DNA of 64,000 bases from Nibrella saemangeumensis (GTDB lineage: Bacteria > Bacteroidota > Bacteroidia > Cytophagales > Spirosomataceae). The position numbers and the translations under genes are program-made. The notes under the pieces were generated by a model. That model was given only the letters and a program-made list of their open reading frames with translations, was not told the origin of the DNA and searched no databases. Below are positions 41,505 to 51,203 of the stretch, in pieces. Position 1 is the stretch's first letter. Each line of letters opens with the position of its first letter. Location: contig NZ_BAABHD010000012.1 in assembly GCF_039541915.1 (NCBI RefSeq), forward strand, positions 159,357 to 223,356, in the 5' to 3' direction.

Positions 41505-42200
41505 ATGGCTATGACACAGACCCAACATGCCGACATCGTTACCTTCCTGACCCAAACATGTCAGTTGGTTGAAACCGCCTTTATCGAAGAGATGACCGAC
41601 CACTTTGTTGTCTCCGTGGAAGCCCGGCTGGCCGATTCTCTTTCCTTTGAACAGGCACTAGCGCTGACGATTGATGACTTTGGCGGACGAAAGAACATCC
41701 AGAAGATGGAATGGACCTACCGGAAAGTGTTTCTGAAAAGCCTGGTTCGGGATTGGTGGGCTCTGGTAGAAAGTCAATTCGCTAAGGCCAAACGACTCCG
41801 GACAATGATGGTCGTCGGCCTGGTTACGTTTGTAAGCCTCTATTTTGGTTTGATGACCGATTTTACCGGGGTCATTGAACGGAACGTTCTATGGATCTCA
41901 GTGCAGTGGGGCGGTGTTATATGGGTTACCATGCTAACCTTGTTTTTCCTACAACGTATTGCTCCCCGGTTTAAGAAAGTAGGGGTCGTCCGGTTCCCTA
42001 CCTTGTTGAGGAGACTACTCTCCTATCTGCTGTGGGTTGGGGCTTTGTTGCTCTACTTAGGCATTAGTACCCTGGAAATGCCCCTGCTCCTTAAAGGCTT
42101 TTGTTATTCCGGCTTATGGTCTGCGTTTGCGGTTTTGTATCTGGCGCTTCTGGATTACTCGATGAAAACTGACCCCGACTCGTGGTACCAAACCAGATAG
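41505..42200 (+). CDS. Membrane protein paired with PadR
   Basis: A 231-residue protein. The N-terminal ~75 residues are soluble and helical (HADIVTFLTQTCQLVETAFI, FEQALALTIDDFGG), like the DUF1700/permease-associated domain found next to PadR genes. Four membrane segments follow (about 103-121, 135-153, 170-190, 195-217). The 8-base spacing to padR shows one operon. It may sense or transport the PadR signal; this is inference. Confidence 0.7.
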   Translation: MAMTQTQHADIVTFLTQTCQLVETAFIEEMTDHFVVSVEARLADSLSFEQALALTIDDFGGRKNIQKMEWTYRKVFLKSLVRDWWALVESQFAKAKRLRTMMVVGLVTFVSLYFGLMTDFTGVIERNVLWISVQWGGVIWVTMLTLFFLQRIAPRFKKVGVVRFPTLLRRLLSYLLWVGALLLYLGISTLEMPLLLKGFCYSGLWSAFAVLYLALLDYSMKTDPDSWYQTR

Positions 42201-42207
42201 AACAGTG

Positions 42208-43374
42208 TCAATTGCTGCTGGCTTCCTTTACGCCCGAGGGAAGCTTTTGCGGAGTGGTCGTGGGGCCGAAAACGGTTATGCGTCCGTCTTTTACCTCCAT
42301 ACGATCGATAAAAACCACTCGCTCGTCGCCGGTTTTGGTGGTTCTGCCGTGGTAGACACAAAACATTTCCTTGCCGTCCGGCGAGTAGGTAATGCTGTTA
42401 TGGCCCGTGCCTGTGACCGTACCTCCTTTAGCCGTATTGCGCTGGAGCACCGGATTGTTGGCCGCTTTTTTATACGGCCCCAACGGCGACGCTGCGGTAG
42501 CGTACCCAACGGCATAATGCTGCCCTCCGAAATAATTAGCCGAATACATGATGTAATACGTGCCGCCTTTTTTAAAGGTAACCGATCCCTCCGTCCACCT
42601 GCGGTTCACCTCTTTAGCCGTTACTGACCGGCTTTCCCATTCGGCCTGCTTGTCGTTCAGGCGTACCGGTGGCCGCAGCACTAACACTGGTTGATCAATA
42701 GTACCGGAAAAATCGGGCTTCAGTTCAACACCGTATACCCAGCTTTCCTCAATCCCTTTAAACCAGCCTTTCTTTCTGGCCCAGTCTGCCACTTCACTTT
42801 CAACTGGATGCTTGTAGGCGGCCCGGGAGTAGTACAAGTAGACCTGCCCGTTGGTATCGAAAAACACATTAGCATCAATGATAGGATAGCCGGGATCGAA
42901 AATCGGGCGGTTTGTCAGATCGATAAACGGCCCGGTAGGCTTGTCGGCGACTGCCACCCCAATGCGAAAATTCTCCACTTCTTTGGCTGGGTTCTCTTTC
43001 CATTGGGCACTGTAAAACAAATAAAACTTTCCCTTCACCTCGTACACTTCAGGGGCCCAGTACGCACCACCCCAACTGGCGTTCGGATCGCTCCAGCCGT
43101 TTTTGTTGTCGTGAAAATACACCTGACCTTCCCGCTTCCAGTTCACCAGGTCTTTTGACGAATAAGCAGCAAACCCTTTATTGGCTCCGGCCCCCGTGCC
43201 ATACATGTAATAGGTACCCCCGGTGTACAGGACGTAAGGGTCACCAAATTGTACGTTCAGTGGATTTGAGTAGGTAGCCGCCGGGGCCGTTGCAACAGTT
43301 GGTGCTGGTTGAACCCCGGCGAGGCACAATGACAGACCAGTGACGAAGAAACATGAAAGCAGGCTGTTTTTCAT
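42208..43374 (-). CDS. Glycoside hydrolase family 43 protein
   Basis: A 388-residue secreted protein (signal peptide about 1-24). The five-bladed propeller shows the GH43 acids: Asp45 in FGDPYVLY (base), the pKa-modulating Asp in IIDANVFF (about 167) and the Glu in RWTEGSVTF (acid, about 268). These enzymes release arabinose or xylose from plant polysaccharides. It is transcribed in the same direction as the RND operon, only 32 bases behind it, and ends 7 bases from the convergent PadR-partner gene. Confidence 0.87.
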   Translation of the reverse strand: MKNSLLSCFFVTGLSLCLAGVQPAPTVATAPAATYSNPLNVQFGDPYVLYTGGTYYMYGTGAGANKGFAAYSSKDLVNWKREGQVYFHDNKNGWSDPNASWGGAYWAPEVYEVKGKFYLFYSAQWKENPAKEVENFRIGVAVADKPTGPFIDLTNRPIFDPGYPIIDANVFFDTNGQVYLYYSRAAYKHPVESEVADWARKKGWFKGIEESWVYGVELKPDFSGTIDQPVLVLRPPVRLNDKQAEWESRSVTAKEVNRRWTEGSVTFKKGGTYYIMYSANYFGGQHYAVGYATAASPLGPYKKAANNPVLQRNTAKGGTVTGTGHNSITYSPDGKEMFCVYHGRTTKTGDERVVFIDRMEVKDGRITVFGPTTTPQKLPSGVKEASSN

Positions 43375-43406
43375 GGTAACAAGGTGGAAATTAAAGCCAC
43401 TGCCGC

Positions 43407-46400
43407 TTATTTATCGACAGTCTGGGGCTGAGGTTCCGGCTGGTTCGCGGGCTTTCGCTCCTCCGCCCGCTTCCGTAATTCGGCCAGTCCTTTTTTGCCG
43501 TAGGCGAGCCGGGTAATGCCCACGTAAAGCACCGGCACTACGAAAATGGCCAGCGAGGTAGCGGCCAGCATACCCCCGAAAACGGTGCGGCCAATGGTCA
43601 TCCGGGCTACGGCTCCGGCCCCACCGGCCAGGGCCAGCGGAATCACGCCGAGGATAAATGCCAGCGAGGTCATCAGGATCGGGCGTAGCCGCAGCCGGAC
43701 GGCTTCAATAGTCGCTTCCAGCAAATCCTCTCCACTGTCCACGCGCTCTTTGGCGTATTCTACAATCAGAATGGCGTTTTTGGCGGCCAGTCCAATGAGG
43801 GTAATGAGTCCGATCTGTGCGTATACGTTGTTGCTCAGGTACGGAAACAGCAGCAGGGTCAGAATGGCACCCAGGGCACCCGTAGGCACCGACAGCAGCA
43901 CCGAAAACGGAATGGACCAGCTCTCGTACAGAGCCGCCAGGAACAGAAAGACGAAGCCGATGCTCAGCGCAAAAATGTACGTCGAACTGTTGCCCGCGTT
44001 GATTTCTTCCCGGCTCAATCCCGAAAAATCGTACGAGTAGCCGGCCGGCAGGGCTTTTACGGCTACCTCGCGCAGGGCCTCAATGGCCTGCCCGCTACTA
44101 TATCCTTCTTTGGCACCGCCGTTGAGTTCAACCGAGCGGAACAGGTTAAAATGCGAGATCAACGGTGCGTTTTCAATGACACGGGTGGTAATTACGGTAC
44201 TCAGGGGGAGCATTTGCCCGGACTGGTTGCGGACGTAAAACTGCCCTACATTCTGCACATCGCTCCGGTAATTCGTGTCGGCCTGCGCCACCACGCGGAA
44301 TTTGCGGCCGTAGATGATGAAGTCATTCACGTACTGACTGCCCAGGTAGGTTTGCAGCGTTCGGTAGGCATTGCTGACGGAGATACCCAGCTTTTTAGCC
44401 TTTTCCCGGTCTACCTCGACGCGGTACGCCGGACTTTTGGCGGTGAAATACGAAAAGATCCGGCCGATTTCGGGTCGCTTCATGGCCTCGGCCTGGAAAT
44501 TCTGCACTACGGCATCAAACGCCCGCACATCGTCGTTGGTCTGACGCTGCTGGATCTGGATCGTAAAGCCCGAGCTTTGCCCCAGACCAGGAATAGCCGG
44601 TGGCTGAACAACCTGTACCCTGGCGTCATACAGGCCCGCAAACGCCCGCTGCAGTTTGCCAACCAGAGAGTCGGCCACCATACCGGGATCTTTCCGTTCG
44701 CTCCAGGGTGTGAGCTGAATGAAGATAGTGCCGCTGTTTGATTTAGAGGCAAACGTTATGACGTTCAGACCGCCCAGGGCGGAGAAGTGACTGACATACG
44801 GCTGCTGTTTCAGAATCGTCATCATCCGGTTCAGCACCTCCAGACTGCGGGAGGTAGAAGCGGCTTCCGGAATCTCGTAGGTAACAAAGATCCGGCCTTC
44901 GTCCTCCGTCGGGATAAAACCCGTTGGCTTGGCCTGGAACAAAAAAACCGTTCCGACGTAGAGAACCACCAGCCCGATTACCACGTGCGGAGTCCGCCGG
45001 ATGAGCCGCTTAACACTGTTAGAATACGAATCGGTCACCCGCCCGAACCAGTTATTGAACCGGTAAAAGAACCCGTTCAGACCCATCGACTTTTCGCTAA
45101 AGTGCATCGGCTTCAGCAGCAGCATACAAAGTGCCGGTGTCAAGGACAAGGCCACCAGCGTCGACAGCAAAACCGATACGGCGATGGTGATGGCAAACTG
45201 CTGGTACAGCCGCCCGACAATGCCGGGGATAAATCCGACCGGCACAAACACGGCCGCCAGAATGAGCGATGTCGCTACCACCGGTGCCGCAATCTGCTGC
45301 ATGGCGTTCAGGGTGGCTTCTTTGTTGGACATACCGTCGTCGATGTTCTTCTGCACCGCTTCTACCACCACAATGGCGTCATCCACCACAATACCAATGG
45401 CCAGCACGAAGCCAAACAGGGTCAGGGTGTTGATGGTAAAACCGAGTGGGGTGAACACCGCAAACGTACCGATGATGGAAACGGGTATGGCTAACAGCGT
45501 TATCAGGGTTGCCCGCCAGCTTTGCAGAAACAGAAAGACCACCAGAATCACCAGCGCGATGGCCTCCAGCAGGGTTTTGACTACCTCGCTGATCGACACC
45601 TGAATCACCGATACCGATTCAAACGGAACTACATACGCCACATCGTTCGGAAACGTTTTTTTCAACTCCTCCATGGCGGCATACACGCCTTTGGCCGTTG
45701 CCAGCGCATTGCTGCCCGGCAACTGGTAGAGCAGCAGATAGGCCGCCCGGTTGCCGTCGACAAACGAGTTGCTGGTGTAGGAGAACTTACCTAACTGCAC
45801 CCGCGCTACGTCTTTCAGGTAGACCAGTGAACCACGGGACGGATCGCTCCGGACAATGATGTTGCGAAACTCTTCTTCCGAACTGAGCCGGCTGTTGGTA
45901 AAAACCGTGTATTCGAACGCCTGCGACTGGGGCTGCGGAGGTCCACCGATGGAACCGCCCGCTATCTGCAGGTTTTGTTCCTGCAGAGCGGCCGTAACTT
46001 CGTCGGCGGTGAGGCCGAGTTGGGCCAGCCGGTCAGGTTTGAGCCAGATGCGCATACTGAAATCATCGGCCCGGCTGAAAATATCACCCACCCCCTGAAC
46101 CCGCAGCAGGGCATCGCGGATGTAGATGTTGGCGTAGTTGTCCAGGAACGATACATTGTGGGTGCCCTTGGGTGAATAGATGGCCACCAGCATAAACAGC
46201 GAGGGGTTCCGCTTCCGCACCGTAACGCCCAGTCGGTTCACCTCCTCCGGCAACTGCGGCTGCGCAATGCCCACGCGGTTCTGCACGTCGAGGGCGGCAA
46301 TGTTCACATCCGTCCCCACGTCGAAGGTCACGTTCATGCTCATGCGGCCGTCGTTGGTGGCGTTAGTCTGCACATAGCTCATGCCGGGGGTACCATTTAC

Positions 46401-46607
46401 CTGCGTTTCAATGGGCGTCGCCACGGTCTGCTCCACCGTCTGCGCATCGGCCCCGATGTACGAAGCCGTAACCTGCACCACCGGCGGGGTAATGTTGGGG
46501 TACTGGCTGACCGGCAATCCCAGCATAGACAGCAGGCCCAGCGCCACAATCACGATGGACAGTACAATAGCCGATACCGGGCGTTCGATGAATAGTTTAG
46601 TGAACAT
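43407..46607 (-). CDS. RND-family efflux pump inner-membrane subunit (HAE1/AcrB type)
   Basis: A 1,066-residue, 12-helix transporter beginning MFTKLFIERPVSAIVLSIV. The proton-relay pair Asp-Asp in GIVVDDAIVVVEAV (TM4) is present, as are the two large periplasmic loops (about 35-335 and 560-870). Length and motifs fit the hydrophobe/amphiphile efflux group. With the adaptor and outer-membrane channel genes upstream it forms a tripartite pump that expels drugs or other amphiphiles using the proton gradient. The C-terminal ~25 residues are charged and Pro/Glu-rich. Confidence 0.95.
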   Translation of the reverse strand: MFTKLFIERPVSAIVLSIVIVALGLLSMLGLPVSQYPNITPPVVQVTASYIGADAQTVEQTVATPIETQVNGTPGMSYVQTNATNDGRMSMNVTFDVGTDVNIAALDVQNRVGIAQPQLPEEVNRLGVTVRKRNPSLFMLVAIYSPKGTHNVSFLDNYANIYIRDALLRVQGVGDIFSRADDFSMRIWLKPDRLAQLGLTADEVTAALQEQNLQIAGGSIGGPPQPQSQAFEYTVFTNSRLSSEEEFRNIIVRSDPSRGSLVYLKDVARVQLGKFSYTSNSFVDGNRAAYLLLYQLPGSNALATAKGVYAAMEELKKTFPNDVAYVVPFESVSVIQVSISEVVKTLLEAIALVILVVFLFLQSWRATLITLLAIPVSIIGTFAVFTPLGFTINTLTLFGFVLAIGIVVDDAIVVVEAVQKNIDDGMSNKEATLNAMQQIAAPVVATSLILAAVFVPVGFIPGIVGRLYQQFAITIAVSVLLSTLVALSLTPALCMLLLKPMHFSEKSMGLNGFFYRFNNWFGRVTDSYSNSVKRLIRRTPHVVIGLVVLYVGTVFLFQAKPTGFIPTEDEGRIFVTYEIPEAASTSRSLEVLNRMMTILKQQPYVSHFSALGGLNVITFASKSNSGTIFIQLTPWSERKDPGMVADSLVGKLQRAFAGLYDARVQVVQPPAIPGLGQSSGFTIQIQQRQTNDDVRAFDAVVQNFQAEAMKRPEIGRIFSYFTAKSPAYRVEVDREKAKKLGISVSNAYRTLQTYLGSQYVNDFIIYGRKFRVVAQADTNYRSDVQNVGQFYVRNQSGQMLPLSTVITTRVIENAPLISHFNLFRSVELNGGAKEGYSSGQAIEALREVAVKALPAGYSYDFSGLSREEINAGNSSTYIFALSIGFVFLFLAALYESWSIPFSVLLSVPTGALGAILTLLLFPYLSNNVYAQIGLITLIGLAAKNAILIVEYAKERVDSGEDLLEATIEAVRLRLRPILMTSLAFILGVIPLALAGGAGAVARMTIGRTVFGGMLAATSLAIFVVPVLYVGITRLAYGKKGLAELRKRAEERKPANQPEPQPQTVDK

Positions 46608-46617
46608 ATCTATTTAT

Positions 46618-46694
46618 TGAGTGAATGAGTGATTGAATGATTGAGTGATGGCATACCGGTAAATCACTCAATCACTCATTCATTCAAACACTCA
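46618..46694. repeat. Imperfect 32-bp inverted repeat of TGAATGAGTGAT-like words
   Basis: The arms 46618-46649 and 46663-46694 match at 27 of 32 positions around a 13-base loop. Both arms consist of tandem GAGTGAAT/GATTGAAT words. It fills the 90-base gap between the adaptor and pump genes, starting 3 bases after the adaptor stop on the minus strand. It is not a terminator by shape (no U-tract) and must be read through for the operon to work. Confidence 0.8.
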
Positions 46695-46697
46695 TTT

Positions 46698-47807
46698 TTA
46701 ATTTACCTTCACCACCGCTCCCTCCCGAATCTTCTGCGTGCCTTCGGTGACGACCAGGTCGCCTTCGGTCAGGCCGTCTTTGACGATGACCTTATCGCTG
46801 ATGCGGGTACCCAGGGTAACTTTTTTCTGCGTCACCTTGCTGCTGTCGCCCACTACATACACAAAATATTCGCTCATCTGCTCGGTCACGGCCTTGTACG
46901 GAATCAGCAGTTGCTGACTGCCGGTATTGTTCTTTACCCGCACGTTGCCGTTCAGGCCTGCCTTTAACTGACCTTCCGGATTGGGGAAGTTCAGCCGCAC
47001 GCGGAGCGTACCCGTCTGCGGATCAACGGCCCGGTCGATGGTCTGGATGGTACCGGGGTAAGAGTACAGGTTACCATTCGGCAATTCCAGCGTAAAGAGG
47101 GAATCACGCGGAGCGGCCGGCCGGCGCTGCAACTGGGTAAAGCGGGATATCTGGGATTCATCAACGGAAATATCCACGGCAATCGGGTCGTCCGACGAAA
47201 TGGTGTTCAGCAAGGTCTGACCGGGTGTTACGGCCGCGCCAAGCCGGACCTGCGAGATCCCGATGGTGCCGTCGAAGGGCGCGTAAATGGTGGTGTAGCG
47301 CAGGGTCGTCTGCACCTGCCGGACGTTTGCCTGGGCGGCCGCTACCTGCTGCTCCGCCGACGCCAGCGTGGCTTGGGCGTTGTCGACCAGCTGCCGCGCA
47401 ACGGCATCCTGCTGCGCCAGGGTATTATACCGCTCGGCATCTTTTTGCGCCCGTACCAGATTAGCTTTCGTTGCGTTCAGGTTGGCAATGGCCTGGTCGT
47501 AAGACGCCTGGTACTGCTGCTGGTCGATGGAGTACAGCTTCTGCCCCCGGCGCACCCGGCTCCCCTCCTGAAAGTGCATACCTGTGATGTAGCCGGCTAC
47601 CTGCGGCCGCAACTCAACCTCTTTCACGGCTGTAACGTTGGCCGGAAACTGATCGAAGTAAACCGCATTTTCCCGGCTCGCTTTCACCGCCGTAACGGGC
47701 GTGGGGGGCGGAGGTCCCTGCTGTTGCTGCCCGGCTTTTTTATCGCCACAGCCCGTCAGCAACAGGATGATCCCCCATAACCCCAGTGCTTTAATACACA
47801 TATTCAT
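46698..47807 (-). CDS. RND efflux periplasmic adaptor lipoprotein (MFP)
   Basis: The ATG at 47807 gives 369 residues with a lipoprotein signal (lipobox LTGC at about 17-20); a GTG 18 bases upstream is possible. Order: a lipoyl-like half motif (VAGYITGMHFQEGSRVRRGQ), an alpha-hairpin (about 95-160), the second lipoyl half (IYAPFDGTIGISQVRLGAAV), beta-barrel and membrane-proximal domains. It joins the RND pump to the TolC channel. It is 20 bases after the channel gene in the operon. Confidence 0.93.
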   Translation of the reverse strand: MNMCIKALGLWGIILLLTGCGDKKAGQQQQGPPPPTPVTAVKASRENAVYFDQFPANVTAVKEVELRPQVAGYITGMHFQEGSRVRRGQKLYSIDQQQYQASYDQAIANLNATKANLVRAQKDAERYNTLAQQDAVARQLVDNAQATLASAEQQVAAAQANVRQVQTTLRYTTIYAPFDGTIGISQVRLGAAVTPGQTLLNTISSDDPIAVDISVDESQISRFTQLQRRPAAPRDSLFTLELPNGNLYSYPGTIQTIDRAVDPQTGTLRVRLNFPNPEGQLKAGLNGNVRVKNNTGSQQLLIPYKAVTEQMSEYFVYVVGDSSKVTQKKVTLGTRISDKVIVKDGLTEGDLVVTEGTQKIREGAVVKVN

Positions 47808-47845
47808 CAGCCAATTTCTTTTCACTCAACAATTAACCAGAATAA

Positions 47846-49180
47846 CTAGAACCGTATAGTCCCCAGCGCCCGCTGCACTTCAAGCTTACTCGCCAGCACC
47901 TGATACAAGGCGTTGTAAACCGATAATCGTGCGGTGCGCAAATCCGCTTCCGCAATCACCACATCAAGATACGCTTTGATGCCAGCCCGATACTGCAAAC
48001 TTAAAATGCGGTACACATCCTGGGCCAGCAGCAGGTTTTCGCGCAGGGCGTTGTAATTAGCCAGATTGCCCTTGTAATCGGCCAGCGCCTGGGCGTACTC
48101 GGCATCAACGGCGCTGGTCAGGGCCGCCAGATCCCACTGCAACCGTCGGACCTGCAACTCGGCCCGCCGGATTTCCTGCACCCGGCGCCCACCCTGAAAA
48201 ATCGGTACGCCCAGGGTCACCCCAATCAATGAATTCGGAAAGCTCCGTGAATACAGTTGTGAAAAATCATTGTTCTGGTACAGGAAATTGTAATTGGCAA
48301 TAGCCGCCACCGTAGGCAGGTACGCCTGTTTGTTATAGAGCACGTTGGCATCCAGCAACTGCCCCTGCGTTTGCAGCAACTGGTACTCGATCCGGTTCTG
48401 CGGATTCACCACCTGGCTGGTATCCAGCAGGACCTCGTTTGCCAGTTGCAGGGTATCGTATTCCACCGCCAGACCGGCCGTGGGTGGGTAGCCCATAAAC
48501 TGCTTCAGGGTCTGGTATTTGCTGCCCACCTGCTCCCGGTATTGCTTAAGCTGCGCCCTGGCGTTGTTCAGGGCGATGGTTGCCCGCTGCACATCCGTTT
48601 TGTCGACCAGCCCGCTCTCGTACTGGTTGCGGGTGTCCTGCTGACTGCGCAGCAGCCGGGCAATATCCTGGTCCAGAATCGTAACCTGCCACTGGGTCGT
48701 AATCAGGTCGTAAAAAGCGCGGCTGACGTTGACCACCACATCAATTTTGTTGCTGGCGGTGGTCTGCGTAGCCTGCGCCCGATATACCTCCGCCGTGCGG
48801 TTGGCTAACAGCAGATCGCGGCTAAAAATGTTCTGGTTGAGGGTGAACTGAAACGCCGACGTGTTTCTGGCCCCCAGGGCTACCGGCCGCCGTTCGCCGG
48901 TGGCCTGGTCGGGAATGAGCGTAACGGGCAGTTTCAGAAAATGCTGGAGGTTGTAGCCGAAACCGATCTGCGGATACCAGGCGGCCAGGGCACTGCGTAC
49001 CGTCCGCTCCGTAATCTCCTGGTCGATCAGCGCCCGGCGCACGTTCGGCTGGTTTTGCAGGGCGTACTGGATACATTCGGTGAGATCGGCCGGCTCGTTC
49101 AGGGGCGGGGCGGGCGTTTGTGCGTAGGTTAACGTGGTCAGTATCCGCAGGAGCGCCAAGATAAAAACGCAGTGTCTCAT
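47846..49180 (-). CDS. TolC-family outer-membrane efflux channel
   Basis: A 444-residue protein with a signal peptide (about 1-20) and two OEP repeats, each with long helices (QPNVRRALIDQEITERTVRS; NALRENLLLAQDVYRILSLQ) and short barrel strands (NSLIGVTLGVPIFQGGRR). It forms the trimeric outer-membrane exit duct of the pump. It is the first gene of the minus-strand pump operon. No regulator gene is adjacent: glnS is divergent upstream. Confidence 0.93.
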   Translation of the reverse strand: MRHCVFILALLRILTTLTYAQTPAPPLNEPADLTECIQYALQNQPNVRRALIDQEITERTVRSALAAWYPQIGFGYNLQHFLKLPVTLIPDQATGERRPVALGARNTSAFQFTLNQNIFSRDLLLANRTAEVYRAQATQTTASNKIDVVVNVSRAFYDLITTQWQVTILDQDIARLLRSQQDTRNQYESGLVDKTDVQRATIALNNARAQLKQYREQVGSKYQTLKQFMGYPPTAGLAVEYDTLQLANEVLLDTSQVVNPQNRIEYQLLQTQGQLLDANVLYNKQAYLPTVAAIANYNFLYQNNDFSQLYSRSFPNSLIGVTLGVPIFQGGRRVQEIRRAELQVRRLQWDLAALTSAVDAEYAQALADYKGNLANYNALRENLLLAQDVYRILSLQYRAGIKAYLDVVIAEADLRTARLSVYNALYQVLASKLEVQRALGTIRF

Positions 49181-49307
49181 AATGGGGTTTGGTCACCGTA
49201 CAGATCCTGACAGAGTAACCAACGGTGTGTCTTCTGCAAACTACGAAACTTAGCCACTTTGTTCAAAAAGAATGATGTTAATACACATAAAGACTTATCC
49301 TGCGTCA

Positions 49308-49339
49308 TTTGTCATTGCCACCCAATCCCCGTAATTTCG
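49308..49339 (+). promoter_or_regulatory. Candidate promoter of glnS
   Basis: TTTG (49308-49311) and TAATTTCG (49332-49339) are separated by 20 bases. This matches the Bacteroidota -33/-7 pattern with one mismatch, 26 bases before the ATG. Confidence 0.45.
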
Positions 49340-49365
49340 CGGTACTACAACCTGTGACGTTACTC

Positions 49366-51078
49366 ATGACGGAAGCCCCTAAAGAATCCGGAGAACGAGC
49401 GCCGGAAGAACGCTCGCTGAATTTTATTGAACAACTAGTTGAAGAAGACATTGCCGGCGGCAAAAACGGCGGCCGCGTCCATACGCGCTTTCCGCCCGAA
49501 CCGAACGGCTACCTGCATATCGGTCACGCCAAATCCATCTGCCTCAACTTCGGGCTGGCGGATAAGTACGGCGGACAGACCAACCTCCGCTTTGATGATA
49601 CCAACCCCGTTACGGAAGATGTGGAGTATGTTGACTCCATCAAAGCCGACGTGCGCTGGCTGGGCTTCGAGTGGGAAAATGAATTTTATGCTTCCGATTA
49701 TTTCGATCAGCTCTACGAATTTGCCGAGAAGCTGATTCAGGCGGGGCTGGCGTATGTCGACGACTCCACCGCCGAACAGATTGCCGCCCAAAAGGGAACC
49801 CCTACCGAACCCGGCAAAAACAGCCCATTCCGCGACCGCTCCGTGGAGGAGAATCTGGACCTGTTCCGGCGGATGAAAGCGGGTGAGTTCCCGGACGGTG
49901 CCAAGGTGTTGCGGGCTAAAGTGGATATGGCCTCGCCCAATATGCACCTGCGCGACCCGCTGATGTACCGCATCAAACACGCGCATCACCACCGCACCGG
50001 CGACAAATGGTGCATTTACCCGATGTATGACTTTGCCCACGGGCAGTCCGACGCCATCGAGCACATTACCCACTCGCTCTGTACGCTGGAGTTTGTGGTT
50101 CACCGGCCGCTGTACGACTGGTTTATCGAGAAACTGGCGATCTTCCCCTCGCAGCAAATCGAGTTTGCCCGACTGAACCTGACCTATACGGTGATGAGTA
50201 AGCGGAAACTGCTGCAACTGGTCAACGAAGGCCACGTTACCGGCTGGGATGATCCGCGCATGCCGACGATCTCCGGGCTGCGTCGCCGGGGCTATACGCC
50301 TTCAGCCATCCGGGAGTTCTGCGACCGCATCGGTATTGCCCGGCGGGAGAACCTCATCGATGTAGGGCTGTTGGAGTTCTGTATCCGCGAGGAACTGAAC
50401 AAAACCGCTCCCCGCGTCATGGCCGTGCTGGACGAGAAGCCGCTGAAGGTAGTCCTCACCAACTACCCGGAAGACAAAAACGAGATCCTGAAGATTGAGA
50501 ACAACCCTGAAGATCCGGCTGCCGGCGAGCGTGAGGTGCCGTTCAGCCGCGAGGTCTGGATCGAGCGGGAAGATTTTATGGAGAACCCGCCGAAGAAATT
50601 CTTCCGGCTGTTCCCCGGTGGTATGGTGCGTCTGAAAGGAGCCTATATCATCAAATGCGACGAAGTGGTAAAGGATGATGCCGGCGAGGTAACCGAACTC
50701 CGCTGCACCTATATTCCTGAAAGCCGCTCCGGCTCCGATACCTCGGGCATTAATGTAAAAGGGACCATCCACTGGGTATCGGTACCCCACGCCGTAGAAG
50801 CCGAAGTCCGGCTGTACGACCGGCTGCTGACCGTTGAGGACCCATCAGCCGAAGATGGGGACTTCAAAGAATTCATTAATCCAAACTCCCTGCAGGTGGT
50901 GCGCGGACTGGTGGAGCCTTCGCTGAAGAACATCAAAACCGATGCGCAGGAAGGCCGGATTCAGTTCATGCGCAAGGGCTACTTCTGCCTCGATGCAGAT
51001 TCAACCGCCGACAAGCTCGTCTTTAACCGGACGGTAACGCTAAAGGATAGCTGGGCTAAGGAGCAGAAGAAGTCGTAA
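49366..51078 (+). CDS. glnS: Glutamine-tRNA ligase
   Basis: The ATG at 49366 (MTEAPKESGE) gives 570 residues; earlier in-frame alternatives lie inside the likely promoter. The class I signatures are YLHIGHAKS (HIGH-type, about 50-58) and VMSKRKL (KMSKS-type, about 277-283), with FPPEPNGYLH as the GlnRS start block. The C-terminal beta-barrel anticodon domains run from about 345 to the end. It charges tRNA-Gln directly, so the indirect GatCAB route is not the only one here. Single gene with its own terminator. Confidence 0.97.
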   Translation: MTEAPKESGERAPEERSLNFIEQLVEEDIAGGKNGGRVHTRFPPEPNGYLHIGHAKSICLNFGLADKYGGQTNLRFDDTNPVTEDVEYVDSIKADVRWLGFEWENEFYASDYFDQLYEFAEKLIQAGLAYVDDSTAEQIAAQKGTPTEPGKNSPFRDRSVEENLDLFRRMKAGEFPDGAKVLRAKVDMASPNMHLRDPLMYRIKHAHHHRTGDKWCIYPMYDFAHGQSDAIEHITHSLCTLEFVVHRPLYDWFIEKLAIFPSQQIEFARLNLTYTVMSKRKLLQLVNEGHVTGWDDPRMPTISGLRRRGYTPSAIREFCDRIGIARRENLIDVGLLEFCIREELNKTAPRVMAVLDEKPLKVVLTNYPEDKNEILKIENNPEDPAAGEREVPFSREVWIEREDFMENPPKKFFRLFPGGMVRLKGAYIIKCDEVVKDDAGEVTELRCTYIPESRSGSDTSGINVKGTIHWVSVPHAVEAEVRLYDRLLTVEDPSAEDGDFKEFINPNSLQVVRGLVEPSLKNIKTDAQEGRIQFMRKGYFCLDADSTADKLVFNRTVTLKDSWAKEQKKS

Positions 51079-51171
51079 TTCTGAACTAACCGGTCCCATC
51101 GAATTGTGAGAGACTGGATTATAAGAGTACCTCCGGTTGGGGTGTTGGAGAGTTTTATCATATATCGTTAT

Positions 51172-51203
51172 AAAAAGGGGTCGGCATGGGTCGGCCCCTT
51201 TTG
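51172..51203 (+). terminator. Rho-independent terminator after glnS
   Basis: AAAAGGGGTCG pairs with CGGCCCCTTTT (one G-T pair) around an 8-base loop, followed by TTGTTTT. Confidence 0.75.

Noticed and set aside
44787..45494. 235-codon plus-strand frame opposite the RND pump gene
   Set aside because: Very His/Gln/Arg-rich translation without motif, antisense to conserved transmembrane coding sequence.
49435..50235. 266-codon minus-strand frame opposite glnS
   Set aside because: It is a shadow of the class I synthetase; no domain or promoter.
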